Shown here: positions 1-8,138 of the stretch, one piece after another
Numbering within the stretch: position 1 is the stretch's first letter
How the letters are laid out: each line of letters starts with the position of its first letter
Origin: Chitinophaga pinensis
Lineage (GTDB): Bacteria > Bacteroidota > Bacteroidia > Flavobacteriales_D > Crocinitomicaceae
DNA length: 45,339 bases
Assembly (NCBI GenBank): GCA_945863605.1
Contig: CAMAZP010000026.1
Coordinates: forward strand, 1-45,339
Direction of reading: 5' to 3'
Position numbers and translations under genes: made by a program
Notes under the pieces: generated by a model
Told to the model about the DNA's origin: nothing
The model's database searches: none
The model's input: the letters and a program-made list of their open reading frames with translations, nothing else

Positions 1-2097
1 ACAAGTGCTTGCGTTAGTTGTTGTTACCGTGTAACTTGTTCCCGCCGTCATTCCTGAGATTGTACCTCCAGCTCCAGCAGTTGGACCACTTGGTGAGAAA
101 GTATAGGTTTGAGCGGCATTGTAATTTGAGATTGTTGCTGTTCCGGCTGCTGAACACGTCGCCGCTACTGTAGTTACCGTTGGTGCAGATGGTGTAGTTA
201 ATTGAGCTGCAATACTAAACGATGAACTTGGATCAGATACAAAACTACTAGCATTTGTGGCAGTCACGGTGTAGTTTGTTCCTGCGGTCATACCACTGAT
301 TATGCCACCTGAGCCAACAATTGGTCCTGATGGCGTAAAGGTATAAGTTAGGGCGGCATTATAATTTGTGATGGTTGCTATACCTGGCGATGAACAGGTT
401 GAACTACTTACATTTACAGTTGGTGGAAGCAGACAATCTTCAGTTTCAAAAACAACAGTGGCTGTAACCGAACCAGGGCAGCCAGGCGTTGGGACAGTGT
501 ATACCAGATTAACCGTATTACTTCCTGTTCCTGTGAAAGTTAAATTTGTACCAGATAATGATGCAGGTCCTGTTACTGAAAATATTCCTCCAGTAGGATC
601 TGCGGTTACATCAATCGTTGTACCATTACAATATAAACCACCTGGACTCAATGTTGGTGTTCCAGATACAGATACATCAACGGTTGTGGCACCGCAAATA
701 AATACAACAGCAGTAGCAAAGGTATAGGTAGTTTCATTGAATGTAATATTGGTTCCATCACCCATACTACCTCCTATTCTATGCCCTACATATCCGAAAA
801 AATCCTCACATTTTTTAACGAGCATTGAAGTATGACCACCTGATTCGACAGCAAGAATTCGATCAGCAGCAGAGATTCCATTTGGTATTCCCGGATTGGC
901 ATTCGTGGTTACGCCTCTTCCGAGCATTTCGCCATCACAATCGCCCCAATTGTAATTTACAGAATCGGCAGTTATCACATTTATTGAAGCTAACATATTG
1001 TCATGTTCATTCGGTGAAATCCAGTGAATATTATTCATGACGGGTCCTGCAGCTGAGGTATATCTTGGCTGAACCCATGAACGGCGTTCAGTAGTAGTCC
1101 AATCACCTAATTGACGCTGTGTATTACCACCCAAGGAATATAAATTTCCGTTTGCATTTAACACATAATAACTGGCAACATTAATTTGAGCTTGATTTCC
1201 GCCGGCTGCAAGATTATTGTTATCCCTTGTTACACCAATCATTTTGATTGGGTTAGCATTCGGAGTGGTCATAGATGTTGCTCGCGTTCTTGCTGCTTGT
1301 GCGGTATTGTTTCCTAAATACGTTTCAGCACCCCAGGTAAAAAGTTGTCCGGTTGAAGTCAACGCAAACATTGTATACATGTTACCTCTAACTGCAATGA
1401 CATTGGTTAAATTAGGGTTTCCTGCAGCAGAAGTGGTGACTTGGTACCATTGCGTTGAAGCTGCGGCGTTCAATGTGCCAGTAAGTCCTCGACCAGCATT
1501 TTCGCCCACTTGAGTTAGTACGTAAACAGCTCCACTGCAAGTTGTCAATGCAATTGTACGGTACGTCACAAAAAGCATTTTTACATCTAACGGAGTCACT
1601 CCAGCTGGTAATCCTTGCGTATTTCCAGCAACGGTTATTTTTTGAAAAGCTGAAGAGGTTGTGAGGTTAGCATGCAAAACTGCACCTTCGTCCCCCCAAG
1701 CAAATAAACCGTCAGTTGTCAAAACTATTCCTTGAACATTAAATACTTCTGACCCTAAATGTGCCTTAAGAATATTTCCCGTAATTCCCGGAAAATTTGC
1801 AGGTGTGATTTCAGTCGGAGATAACAAATCACCTGTGCCATTACTCGCCACGTTTTGGCCCCAAACTTTGTATGAACCTTCAGCAGTTCTAACCACTGTC
1901 TGGTGAAAAGAGGAAATGAAGTTATCGTACTCAATTGTCGCTGCATCTGAATTTGAACCCATACCGAAATTCAAATAGTTGGTATTAGAGCAAGTCGGTT
2001 GAAATCCACATTGCGAATAAATAGGATTAAAAAAAGCAAAGGCAATTACAAATGATAATGATTGTATAAGGATTCTCATTATTACAGAAAATTTCAT
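1..2097 (-). CDS. Secreted RCC1-like repeat protein, C-terminus beyond window
   Basis: This is an open frame of 699 codons that leaves the window at the left edge, so the C-terminus is missing. It starts at 2097 (MKFSVIMRIL), followed by a hydrophobic signal peptide ending near NPIYSQ. The first ~400 residues carry spaced WG motifs such as YKVWGQN, LFAWGDEG and LFTWGAE, typical of RCC1/regulator-of-chromosome-condensation beta-propeller blades. After that come two tandem repeats of about 80 residues (YTFTPSGP ... ISGMTAGTNYTV and YTFSPSGP ... ISGMTAGTSYTV), which look like Ig/adhesin-type modules. The gene lies 8 nt after an exported-protein gene in the same direction, so the two are probably one operon. 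A T9SS sorting domain is expected beyond the edge but cannot be seen. The export and repeat calls are firm; the biological role is unknown. Confidence 0.8.
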   Translation of the reverse strand, partial: MKFSVIMRILIQSLSFVIAFAFFNPIYSQCGFQPTCSNTNYLNFGMGSNSDAATIEYDNFISSFHQTVVRTAEGSYKVWGQNVASNGTGDLLSPTEITPANFPGITGNILKAHLGSEVFNVQGIVLTTDGLFAWGDEGAVLHANLTTSSAFQKITVAGNTQGLPAGVTPLDVKMLFVTYRTIALTTCSGAVYVLTQVGENAGRGLTGTLNAAASTQWYQVTTSAAGNPNLTNVIAVRGNMYTMFALTSTGQLFTWGAETYLGNNTAQAARTRATSMTTPNANPIKMIGVTRDNNNLAAGGNQAQINVASYYVLNANGNLYSLGGNTQRQLGDWTTTERRSWVQPRYTSAAGPVMNNIHWISPNEHDNMLASINVITADSVNYNWGDCDGEMLGRGVTTNANPGIPNGISAADRILAVESGGHTSMLVKKCEDFFGYVGHRIGGSMGDGTNITFNETTYTFATAVVFICGATTVDVSVSGTPTLSPGGLYCNGTTIDVTADPTGGIFSVTGPASLSGTNLTFTGTGSNTVNLVYTVPTPGCPGSVTATVVFETEDCLLPPTVNVSSSTCSSPGIATITNYNAALTYTFTPSGPIVGSGGIISGMTAGTNYTVTATNASSFVSDPSSSFSIAAQLTTPSAPTVTTVAATCSAAGTATISNYNAAQTYTFSPSGPTAGAGGTISGMTAGTSYTVTTTNASTC
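155..396 (-). repeat. Tandem 240-bp coding repeat
   Basis: Two coding copies with an 80-residue period occur in the RCC1-like gene. The same cysteine codon lies at 394-396 and at 154-156, and the blocks around SNYNAA, YTFxPSGP and ISGMTAGT match. The second copy runs off the window edge, so more copies may follow. Confidence 0.7.
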
Positions 2098-2105
2098 GTT
2101 TATAA

Positions 2106-2837
2106 TTATTTAATTTCGTTGGGTAGATAATAGGTTTCAATCAAATTATCATGTTTGTAAAAATCAAACATAATATAAGTATTAGGTGCAGCCTTTCCTT
2201 TTAAATTAAAGGAAATAACATTCTTACCTATCTGTAATGGAATATCATTGTTTTTCGGCTCCCCTTCAATGCTTGTATTTACTCCTGATGAAATCATTTT
2301 TAAGCCTTTTAATTTACCTTGGTTGTTATAGTAACTTGAGTAAATAATAGGAACTGAAACAACAATTCCATTTGTTTCAAGGTTACCAGTAATAGACTTA
2401 GATAACTTTAATTCATCAACTAAAAATTCATATTTTTCGTCTTGAACTTCCAAGCGGTATACTATTTTTTCATTGCTGTGATTACACGCTTTGGTACTGG
2501 TTTTTTCAGTATGATTTAAAACAACGTCATATTCACCTGGTTTTTGAAATATTACATCAAAAATTTGCCTCCCAATTCCATTGATTTTGAAGGAATCATT
2601 ATTTGTAATATTCCAACTATATTCCTCAATTTCAGATATTGAAAGCACCTTAGAATTGAGTTTTTCACCATACGAAATGACAATACGATTAACATTTTCA
2701 TCAAGACTTATATTGTGATTGACAGGGGCAAATGATGCTTCCGTCGCTGCCTCAACAATCATCCCTGATGTTAGTGCAAATAAAACTGAAGATGAAGAAA
2801 ACAATAGGAACAGCGAAAAAATAAATTGTTTTGACAT
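2106..2837 (-). CDS. Exported protein of unknown function
   Basis: 243 residues from the start at 2837 (MSKQFIFSLFLLF). This start is preferred over the ATG at 2894 because it puts the hydrophobic signal sequence at the very N-terminus. The mature part is beta-rich and hydrophilic, with a stretch (FDVIFQKPGEYDVVLNH) reminiscent of PKD/Ig-like folds. No enzyme motif was recognised. It ends 8 nt before the RCC1-like gene and probably forms an operon with it, so the two proteins may work together at the cell surface. It has no lipobox and no clear T9SS tail, so a periplasmic location is possible. Confidence 0.65.
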   Translation of the reverse strand: MSKQFIFSLFLLFSSSSVLFALTSGMIVEAATEASFAPVNHNISLDENVNRIVISYGEKLNSKVLSISEIEEYSWNITNNDSFKINGIGRQIFDVIFQKPGEYDVVLNHTEKTSTKACNHSNEKIVYRLEVQDEKYEFLVDELKLSKSITGNLETNGIVVSVPIIYSSYYNNQGKLKGLKMISSGVNTSIEGEPKNNDIPLQIGKNVISFNLKGKAAPNTYIMFDFYKHDNLIETYYLPNEIK

Positions 2838-3064
2838 ATTTAATATTTTGAAAATCAGCGGCAAAATTAAGGATAATAATATGGAACAAAACATTTTTCA
2901 CTTTTTGCTTAAGAAATTTAGCAAATATTTATAACTAAAACACTGTTAATATTTTGATTGTAAATTAGTTGTCTTTTTTTATATTTTCTTTATATAACCT
3001 ATTAATTTTAATTACTTTCAAGGTTAACTAATTTATGTTAGTAATTTAACATTTTGAAATTTAT

Positions 3065-3961
3065 ATGCGCAAACAAACCAATCTACTTTTTTACATCCTT
3101 AGCATTTATGTTGTGCTTCAATTTTCTTGGTGGGGTTTTCATTTAATTCAGTTGAGTTTAGAACTTGAACCTGCAACAAACAACCTTAATCGCCGCGTTT
3201 TAATGATTATTGGCGAAGGTTCCGTTTTTTTTATTTTGTTGATTTTGGGTTTAATGCGCATCCGAAACACCATTCGCAAAGAAATGGAATTGTCTGCTCG
3301 TCAATCTAATTTTCTGTTGTCTGTCACCCACGAGTTAAAAACACCAATAGCTTCAACAAAATTGTTTCTGCAAACACTTAAACGTCAAAATTTACCAGAC
3401 GAAAAACGCATTGATTTAACTCAAAAAGCAATTGAAGAAAACACGCGTTTGGAACAATTGATTGAAAATATTTTAAACGCAACTCGGATTGAGAACAAAG
3501 CGCTAAAACCAATTTTAACAGAATTTCAATTCTCAGATTTTGCCCAACAAATAGTAGATCGTTTCCACAAACGAACGGCAAAACCATTCATCGAACTCGA
3601 TTTAATAAACGATGCGATGATTCACGCAGACCAATTTCTTTTGGAAACGATTCTCACAAATTTGATTGAAAACGCAATTAAATACGCAGGTGAAAACGGA
3701 GGAATAAAAGTCTATGCTAAAGCAACAACGAAAAGTTTTGTTTTTGGTGTTCAAGACTCAGGTCCTGGAATTGTTGCAGCTGAACAAAAAAATATTTTTG
3801 AAAAGTTTTATCGTGTCGGAAATGAAGACACTCGAACGAATAAAGGAAGCGGATTAGGTTTATATATTGTGAGCGAATTTGTGCAATTGCAAGGCGGTCA
3901 AATTTCATTCCGTGCGAATGAACCGAAAGGCAGTATTTTTGAAGTAACTTTACCTATATGA
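3065..3961 (+). CDS. Sensor histidine kinase
   Basis: 298 residues. Two membrane segments (about 8-30 and 45-66) enclose a very short periplasmic part, so the sensing domain is minimal. Next come the HisKA H-box SVTHELKTP with phospho-acceptor His89, the N-box NLIENAIKYA (199-208), G1 box DSGPGI (231-236) and G2 box GSGLGLYI (261-268). All key kinase elements are intact. No response regulator gene is adjacent, so its partner is encoded elsewhere or outside the window. The stop overlaps the gpmI start by 4 nt (ATGA), implying co-translation with a glycolytic gene, which is an odd pairing. The signal sensed is unknown. Confidence 0.9.
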   Translation: MRKQTNLLFYILSIYVVLQFSWWGFHLIQLSLELEPATNNLNRRVLMIIGEGSVFFILLILGLMRIRNTIRKEMELSARQSNFLLSVTHELKTPIASTKLFLQTLKRQNLPDEKRIDLTQKAIEENTRLEQLIENILNATRIENKALKPILTEFQFSDFAQQIVDRFHKRTAKPFIELDLINDAMIHADQFLLETILTNLIENAIKYAGENGGIKVYAKATTKSFVFGVQDSGPGIVAAEQKNIFEKFYRVGNEDTRTNKGSGLGLYIVSEFVQLQGGQISFRANEPKGSIFEVTLPI

Positions 3962-5475
3962 CGAAACACTTTGGATTAATAATTCTCGATGGATGGGGGA
4001 TTGGAAATGGCTCAAAATCAGATGCTATTGCAAATGCAAATACTCCTTTTATGGATAGTTTATTGAAAAATTATCCGAATGCTAAGCTAAAAACAAGTGG
4101 TGAAGATGTCGGTTTACCTGACGGACAAATGGGTAATTCAGAGGTTGGACACTTAAATATTGGCGCTGGTAGAATTGTTTATCAAGAATTAACACGTATC
4201 AATAAATCCATTCGTGAAAAGGAGTTTCAACAAAACAGCACACTTCTTTCTGCAATGGAGGAAGCAAAAAAACGCAATTCAAAAATCCATTTTATAGGTT
4301 TAGTTTCAAAAGGTGGCGTTCATAGTTCACAAGAACATTTATATACTTTGTGCGAAATGGCAAAAGCGCACGGACTGCAAAAAGTCTTTGTTCACGCATT
4401 CACCGATGGACGCGATTGTGACCCTAAAAGTGGACTCGGATATTTACAAGAATTAGAAGAACAATTAACGCTTTCTACAGGGAAAATTGCCAGTATCGTT
4501 GGACGTTATTACGCAATGGATAGAGATAATCGCTGGGAACGAGTAAAAAAAGCGTATGACCTTATAACCAAAGGAATTGGAACACCTTTTTCCAGTTCGC
4601 AAGAAGCAATGAGTACATCCTACGCCAATGAGATCACTGATGAATTCATTGAACCGTGTTTGCTTGATTCAGATGGTTTAATCGAAGAGGGAGATGTCGT
4701 TGTGAACTTTAATTTCAGAACCGATCGACCACGAGAAATTACGATTGCTCTAACCCAAAAAGCCTTTCCTGAATTTGAAATGCATCCTTTGGATTTGTAC
4801 TATTGTACGATGACAAATTACGATTCTACTTTTAAAAATATGCACATTATCTTTGATAAAGACAACCTAACCAATACCTTAGGCGAAGTATTGTCAAAGG
4901 TAGAAATGTCGCAAGTTAGAATTGCAGAAACTGAAAAATATCCACACGTAACCTTCTTTTTCAATGGAGGAAGAGAAACGAATTTCCCACTTGAAGATCG
5001 TATTTTGGTTAATTCTCCAAAAGTTGCAACCTACGATTTACAGCCGGAAATGAGTGCCTTTGAGGTACGTGATAAAATTGTTGCTTTTATACAAGATAAA
5101 CTACCAAATTTCATCTGTTTAAACTTTGCAAATCCAGATATGGTTGGTCATACTGGAGTTTATGAGGCAGTTGTGAAAGCGGTAGAAACAGTAGATACTT
5201 GCTTACAAAAAGTGGTTGAAACAGGATTAGAATTAGGCTATGAATTTTTGGTAATAGCTGACCACGGTAACGCCGATTTTGTTATCAATGCGGATGGAAG
5301 CCCACATACAGCGCATACTTTAAACCCTGTGCCTGTAGTTTTAGTAACCAAAGACGAAAGCGTTCAAATTAACGATGGTATTTTAGCGGATGTTGCACCA
5401 ACAATTCTTCACCGTATGCAAATCGCCTCTCCAATTGAAATGACGGGTAAAACATTGTTGAAAATAGCGAACTAA
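3958..5475 (+). CDS. gpmI: 2,3-bisphosphoglycerate-independent phosphoglycerate mutase
   Basis: 505 residues, the usual length for iPGM. It interconverts 3- and 2-phosphoglycerate in glycolysis/gluconeogenesis in the cytoplasm, using two Mn ions and a phosphoserine intermediate. Visible motifs are the N-terminal metal site LDGWG (10-14), the catalytic serine in GNSEVGH (Ser61), and the C-terminal metal site ADHGNADF. The start overlaps the histidine kinase stop by 4 nt, and the next gene follows after 3 nt, so it sits inside an operon. Confidence 0.97.
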   Translation: MTKHFGLIILDGWGIGNGSKSDAIANANTPFMDSLLKNYPNAKLKTSGEDVGLPDGQMGNSEVGHLNIGAGRIVYQELTRINKSIREKEFQQNSTLLSAMEEAKKRNSKIHFIGLVSKGGVHSSQEHLYTLCEMAKAHGLQKVFVHAFTDGRDCDPKSGLGYLQELEEQLTLSTGKIASIVGRYYAMDRDNRWERVKKAYDLITKGIGTPFSSSQEAMSTSYANEITDEFIEPCLLDSDGLIEEGDVVVNFNFRTDRPREITIALTQKAFPEFEMHPLDLYYCTMTNYDSTFKNMHIIFDKDNLTNTLGEVLSKVEMSQVRIAETEKYPHVTFFFNGGRETNFPLEDRILVNSPKVATYDLQPEMSAFEVRDKIVAFIQDKLPNFICLNFANPDMVGHTGVYEAVVKAVETVDTCLQKVVETGLELGYEFLVIADHGNADFVINADGSPHTAHTLNPVPVVLVTKDESVQINDGILADVAPTILHRMQIASPIEMTGKTLLKIAN

Positions 5476-5478
5476 AGG

Positions 5479-6120
5479 ATGAAAAATATCAAAATTGACA
5501 TTTGGAGTGATATCGTTTGCCCTTTTTGTTTTATTGGAAAAAAGAAATTAGAACAAGCTATTTCAAAACTTCAACTCTCAGAACAAGTTGAAATTGAATG
5601 GCATAGTTTTCAACTCGACCCAGATTTTCCAAAAGGAGAAGCAATTCCATCTACTACTTATTTGGCGCAACGCAAAAATTATCCTATCGAACAAATTAAT
5701 GCGATTCAACAACAATTAACTGCATCAGCAAAAGTGTATGGAATTGATTTTCAATTCGAAAAAGCGCTTTCGTTTAATACGATAGAAGTGCATCGTTTGT
5801 GGCAATGGAGTAAAACTTTAGGTAAAAGTTCTGAATTGAAAGAAGCATTGATGAAAGCTTATTTTACGGATGGTATCGATTTATCGAAAGAAGAAAATGT
5901 TTTACAAGTTGTCGAAAACTGTGGTTTAGACAAGTTTGAAGCTGAATCAATTTTAAAATCGAATCAATTTTCAAATGAGGTTGACGAGGATATTTACCAC
6001 GCTAGTCAAATTGGTGTTCGAGGAGTTCCATTTTTTGTTCTAAATAATCAATTTGCAATTTCTGGTGCACAAGAGGATAGTGTGTTTGAAAATGCCTTAA
6101 AGAAATTAAATATTCACTAA
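5479..6120 (+). CDS. DsbA family oxidoreductase, FrnE-like
   Basis: 213 residues without a signal peptide, so cytoplasmic. The thioredoxin-like fold is shown by the N-terminal beta strand IKIDIWSDIVCPFC with redox pair Cys14/Cys17 (CPFC) and by GVRGVPFF near the C-terminus, which holds the cis-proline loop. This matches the FrnE/2-hydroxychromene-2-carboxylate isomerase branch of the DsbA superfamily, whose members are disulfide oxidoreductases linked to oxidative stress. It follows gpmI after 3 nt and precedes the S51 peptidase by 10 nt. The substrate is unknown. Confidence 0.9.
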   Translation: MKNIKIDIWSDIVCPFCFIGKKKLEQAISKLQLSEQVEIEWHSFQLDPDFPKGEAIPSTTYLAQRKNYPIEQINAIQQQLTASAKVYGIDFQFEKALSFNTIEVHRLWQWSKTLGKSSELKEALMKAYFTDGIDLSKEENVLQVVENCGLDKFEAESILKSNQFSNEVDEDIYHASQIGVRGVPFFVLNNQFAISGAQEDSVFENALKKLNIH

Positions 6121-6130
6121 TTTCATCGTT

Positions 6131-7405
6131 ATGAAACACATTTTAGGAATTTTATTATTGCTTTCTAGCAGTTGTTTAGCGCAAAATTACACCTCCTATT
6201 TTACTGGGAATACTATTGATTTAGTAGTAAATTCTAAAGGTGGAACTTGCTTGATGGGAGGCGCTGGCGAACATGATAATGCGATGCGTTGGTTTTTAGA
6301 ACAAGCAAATGGTGGTGACATTCTTGTTTTGAGGGCAAGTGGTTCAGATGGTTATAATGGATATCTCTTTTCAGAACTTGGTGTAACTGTCAATTCTGTA
6401 GAAACTATTGTTTTTAATAACGCACAAGCATCAAGCGACACTTATGTTTTAGACAAAATACAAAAAGCAGAGGCAATTTGGTTTGCTGGTGGCGATCAAT
6501 GGGATTACATTTCCTATTGGAGAAATTCGGCTGTTTCAGCTTTAATCAATACTGGGATTTCAAACCGAAAAATTGTTGTAGGTGGAATTAGTGCAGGAAT
6601 GGCCATTCTTGGTGGAAATTATTTTACAGCCGAAAATGGAACAATTACAAGTCAAACAGCATTGTTAAATCCAATGTCCTCATTAGTTACTGTTTCCAAT
6701 CAAGCTTTTTTAGAAGTTCCTTATTTAAATGATGTTGTAACAGATACACATTACGACAATCCGAATAGAAAAGGTCGACACGTAGTTTTCTTGGCGAATG
6801 CACTCACAAATTCTAATGAAATACATGGAATTGCTTGTGATGAATATGTTGCAGTTTGTATCGATACACTTGGAATTGCACATGTTTTCGGAGAATATCC
6901 GCAATATGATGAAAAAGCTTATTTTTTGAGTGTAAATTGCGAAGTTGATAACAATTCCCCTGAAATTTTTAGTGCAAATCAACCTTTAACTTGGAATCAA
7001 AATTCAAGAGCCATGAAAGTATATAAAGCTTATGGAACATTAGATGGAACTGCTAATTTTAACCTCAATAATTGGCAAGAAGGAACAGGTGGAAACTGGG
7101 AAAATTGGTCAGTGGAAAATGGTATTTTACAAGAAACATTTGAGGCTTCAGCTCCAGATTGTAACCTAAACCTAAGCGAAGAAAGTTTTAAATTTCAGAT
7201 TAAAAATCCTATTCAAAGCAATGAATTTATACAATTGCCACAAAATGCAAATTCGATTCAAATAGTAAATGAATTGGGTGTTAATTGTGAATTTGAATTG
7301 GTTGAAACAAACACTTTTTTATTAGTAAAACCAACTACTAGAATTTATTTTTTAAGCTTTAAAATAGAGGAAAAAACTCACTTTTTTAAGATAATTGTGT
7401 TGTAA
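6131..7405 (+). CDS. Secreted peptidase S51 / cyanophycinase-like protein
   Basis: 424 residues. The signal peptide (MKHILGILLLLSSSCLAQ) is followed by an S51-type fold: CLMGGAGEHDNAM (40-52), FAGGDQWDY (118-126) and the nucleophile elbow GGISAGM with Ser154. In the family this serine serves cyanophycinase or dipeptidase E-type hydrolysis. The last ~60 residues (ending YFLSFKIEEKTHFFKIIVL) resemble a short T9SS type A sorting tail, suggesting export across the outer membrane. Cyanophycin is an unlikely substrate to assume; a secreted peptidase is the safer call. It is the last gene of the run that starts at 3065. Confidence 0.82.
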   Translation: MKHILGILLLLSSSCLAQNYTSYFTGNTIDLVVNSKGGTCLMGGAGEHDNAMRWFLEQANGGDILVLRASGSDGYNGYLFSELGVTVNSVETIVFNNAQASSDTYVLDKIQKAEAIWFAGGDQWDYISYWRNSAVSALINTGISNRKIVVGGISAGMAILGGNYFTAENGTITSQTALLNPMSSLVTVSNQAFLEVPYLNDVVTDTHYDNPNRKGRHVVFLANALTNSNEIHGIACDEYVAVCIDTLGIAHVFGEYPQYDEKAYFLSVNCEVDNNSPEIFSANQPLTWNQNSRAMKVYKAYGTLDGTANFNLNNWQEGTGGNWENWSVENGILQETFEASAPDCNLNLSEESFKFQIKNPIQSNEFIQLPQNANSIQIVNELGVNCEFELVETNTFLLVKPTTRIYFLSFKIEEKTHFFKIIVL

Positions 7406-7411
7406 TGCTCG

Positions 7412-7618
7412 TTATTCAACGCGATTAAACTCAATTTCATCAACTGCTTTTCGTAAAAACCGCAGCAAATGAAGCATTTCCAAATGTGCTTTAATTTTTC
7501 CTTGCCGACTTTTGAAATTGATGCTTAAAAGGAAAATAAATACCAAGGAAACTTTTTGATTATTTATAAAAAAGTAGGCTTTTCGTAATATTAACGGTAA
7601 ATATTCTAAACTAAATTT
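7412..7618 (-). pseudogene. Possible 3' remnant of a gene, 68 codons
   Basis: An open minus-strand frame of 68 codons ends at 7412. Its last part (SRQGKIKAHLEMLHLLRFL, then RKAVDEIEFNRVE) reads like a helical protein C-terminus. There is no start codon near its beginning, only an internal methionine late in the frame. The upstream part is hydrophobic and less protein-like. No family is recognised. It lies convergent to the S51 peptidase gene. It may be decayed coding DNA or chance. Confidence 0.3.
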
Positions 7619-7851
7619 TTACGTATTTAATCGAATTGAGATCTAATTAGCTAACAAAACCAGCCATGAATTTCTAGATACGCTACTTTTTCGAAGTAAT
7701 TCTTCTGATCAATGGAACTCAGGTTTAAAGATAAATAGTAGTACTTATCACTAATTTAAGATTAGTTATGATTATCGAACAATAGGATATACTCAAAACA
7801 AAGTTTGAATTGCTTTTGAAGTCTACTTTACTTAAATTTTAAAATAAATTC
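7619..7851. other. AT-rich intergenic stretch, nothing recognised
   Basis: This is the rest of the gap between the S51 peptidase and the LamG-1 promoter. It is AT-rich with stops in all frames. I see no RNA gene, strong hairpin or coding signal in it. Confidence 0.5.
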
Positions 7852-7880
7852 TTGAATTAAAGATTTGACACTTAACTTTG
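7852..7880 (+). promoter_or_regulatory. Bacteroidota-type promoter of LamG-1 leader
   Basis: TTG (7852-7854), an 18-nt spacer and TAACTTTG (7873-7880) fit the Bacteroidota consensus TTG/TAnnTTTG. The same TAACTTTG box stands before the second leader copy (27357-27364, minus). Transcription from here would include the whole structured leader, giving a 5' UTR of about 250 nt. Confidence 0.6.
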
Positions 7881-7910
7881 TACCATCCATTTGCAACGGC
7901 ATATCGGATC

Positions 7911-8124
7911 TTATTGGAATTAAAAATTAGCGTTTGCTAAACAACCTGTCGTAGAAACCGACCAAATTTCAAGGAAACAGGGAAGTGAAAGTAAATGCTC
8001 ATGCTACGGCGTGGGCGTTGCTTTGCTTTGTTTCCGGGTTCTTGGTCGGACCTCTATGACAAGCATTTCGGCAACTGTCCCACGCTTCTTTTTTGTATAT
8101 AACTCACTGTGGGGCGAGTGAAAC
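7911..8124 (+). promoter_or_regulatory. Structured leader element, copy 1
   Basis: This ~215-nt block recurs, inverted, before LamG-2 (27119-27336). Paired segments: 7948-7954 with 8054-8060 (one G-U), 7958-7965 with 8042-8049 (CCGACCAA/TTGGTCGG), and 7973-7979 with 8029-8035 (GGAAACA/TGTTTCC). These segments differ from the other copy but remain paired in both. A further conserved pairing, 8009-8015 with 8079-8085 (GCGTGGG/CCCACGC) plus 8017-8021 with 8071-8075, crosses the first hairpin and would make a pseudoknot. The element ends about 15 nt before the LamG-1 start. It could act as a cis-regulatory RNA or as a folded DNA recombination site. Confidence 0.7.
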
Positions 8125-8138
8125 AAAACTTTTTAAAA

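Noticed and set aside
368..1513. Several plus-strand open frames opposite the RCC1-like gene
   Set aside because: They lie antisense to a continuous 699-codon frame with clear repeats and a signal peptide; their products look unstructured.
3958..5475. Cofactor-dependent phosphoglycerate mutase
   Set aside because: The length and the GNSEVGH serine motif belong to the cofactor-independent family; there is no RHGE histidine motif.
7911..8124. Integron attC site
   Set aside because: The pairing recalls folded attC sites, but I see no GTTRRRY/RYYYAAC core pair in the right place and no integrase gene in the window.
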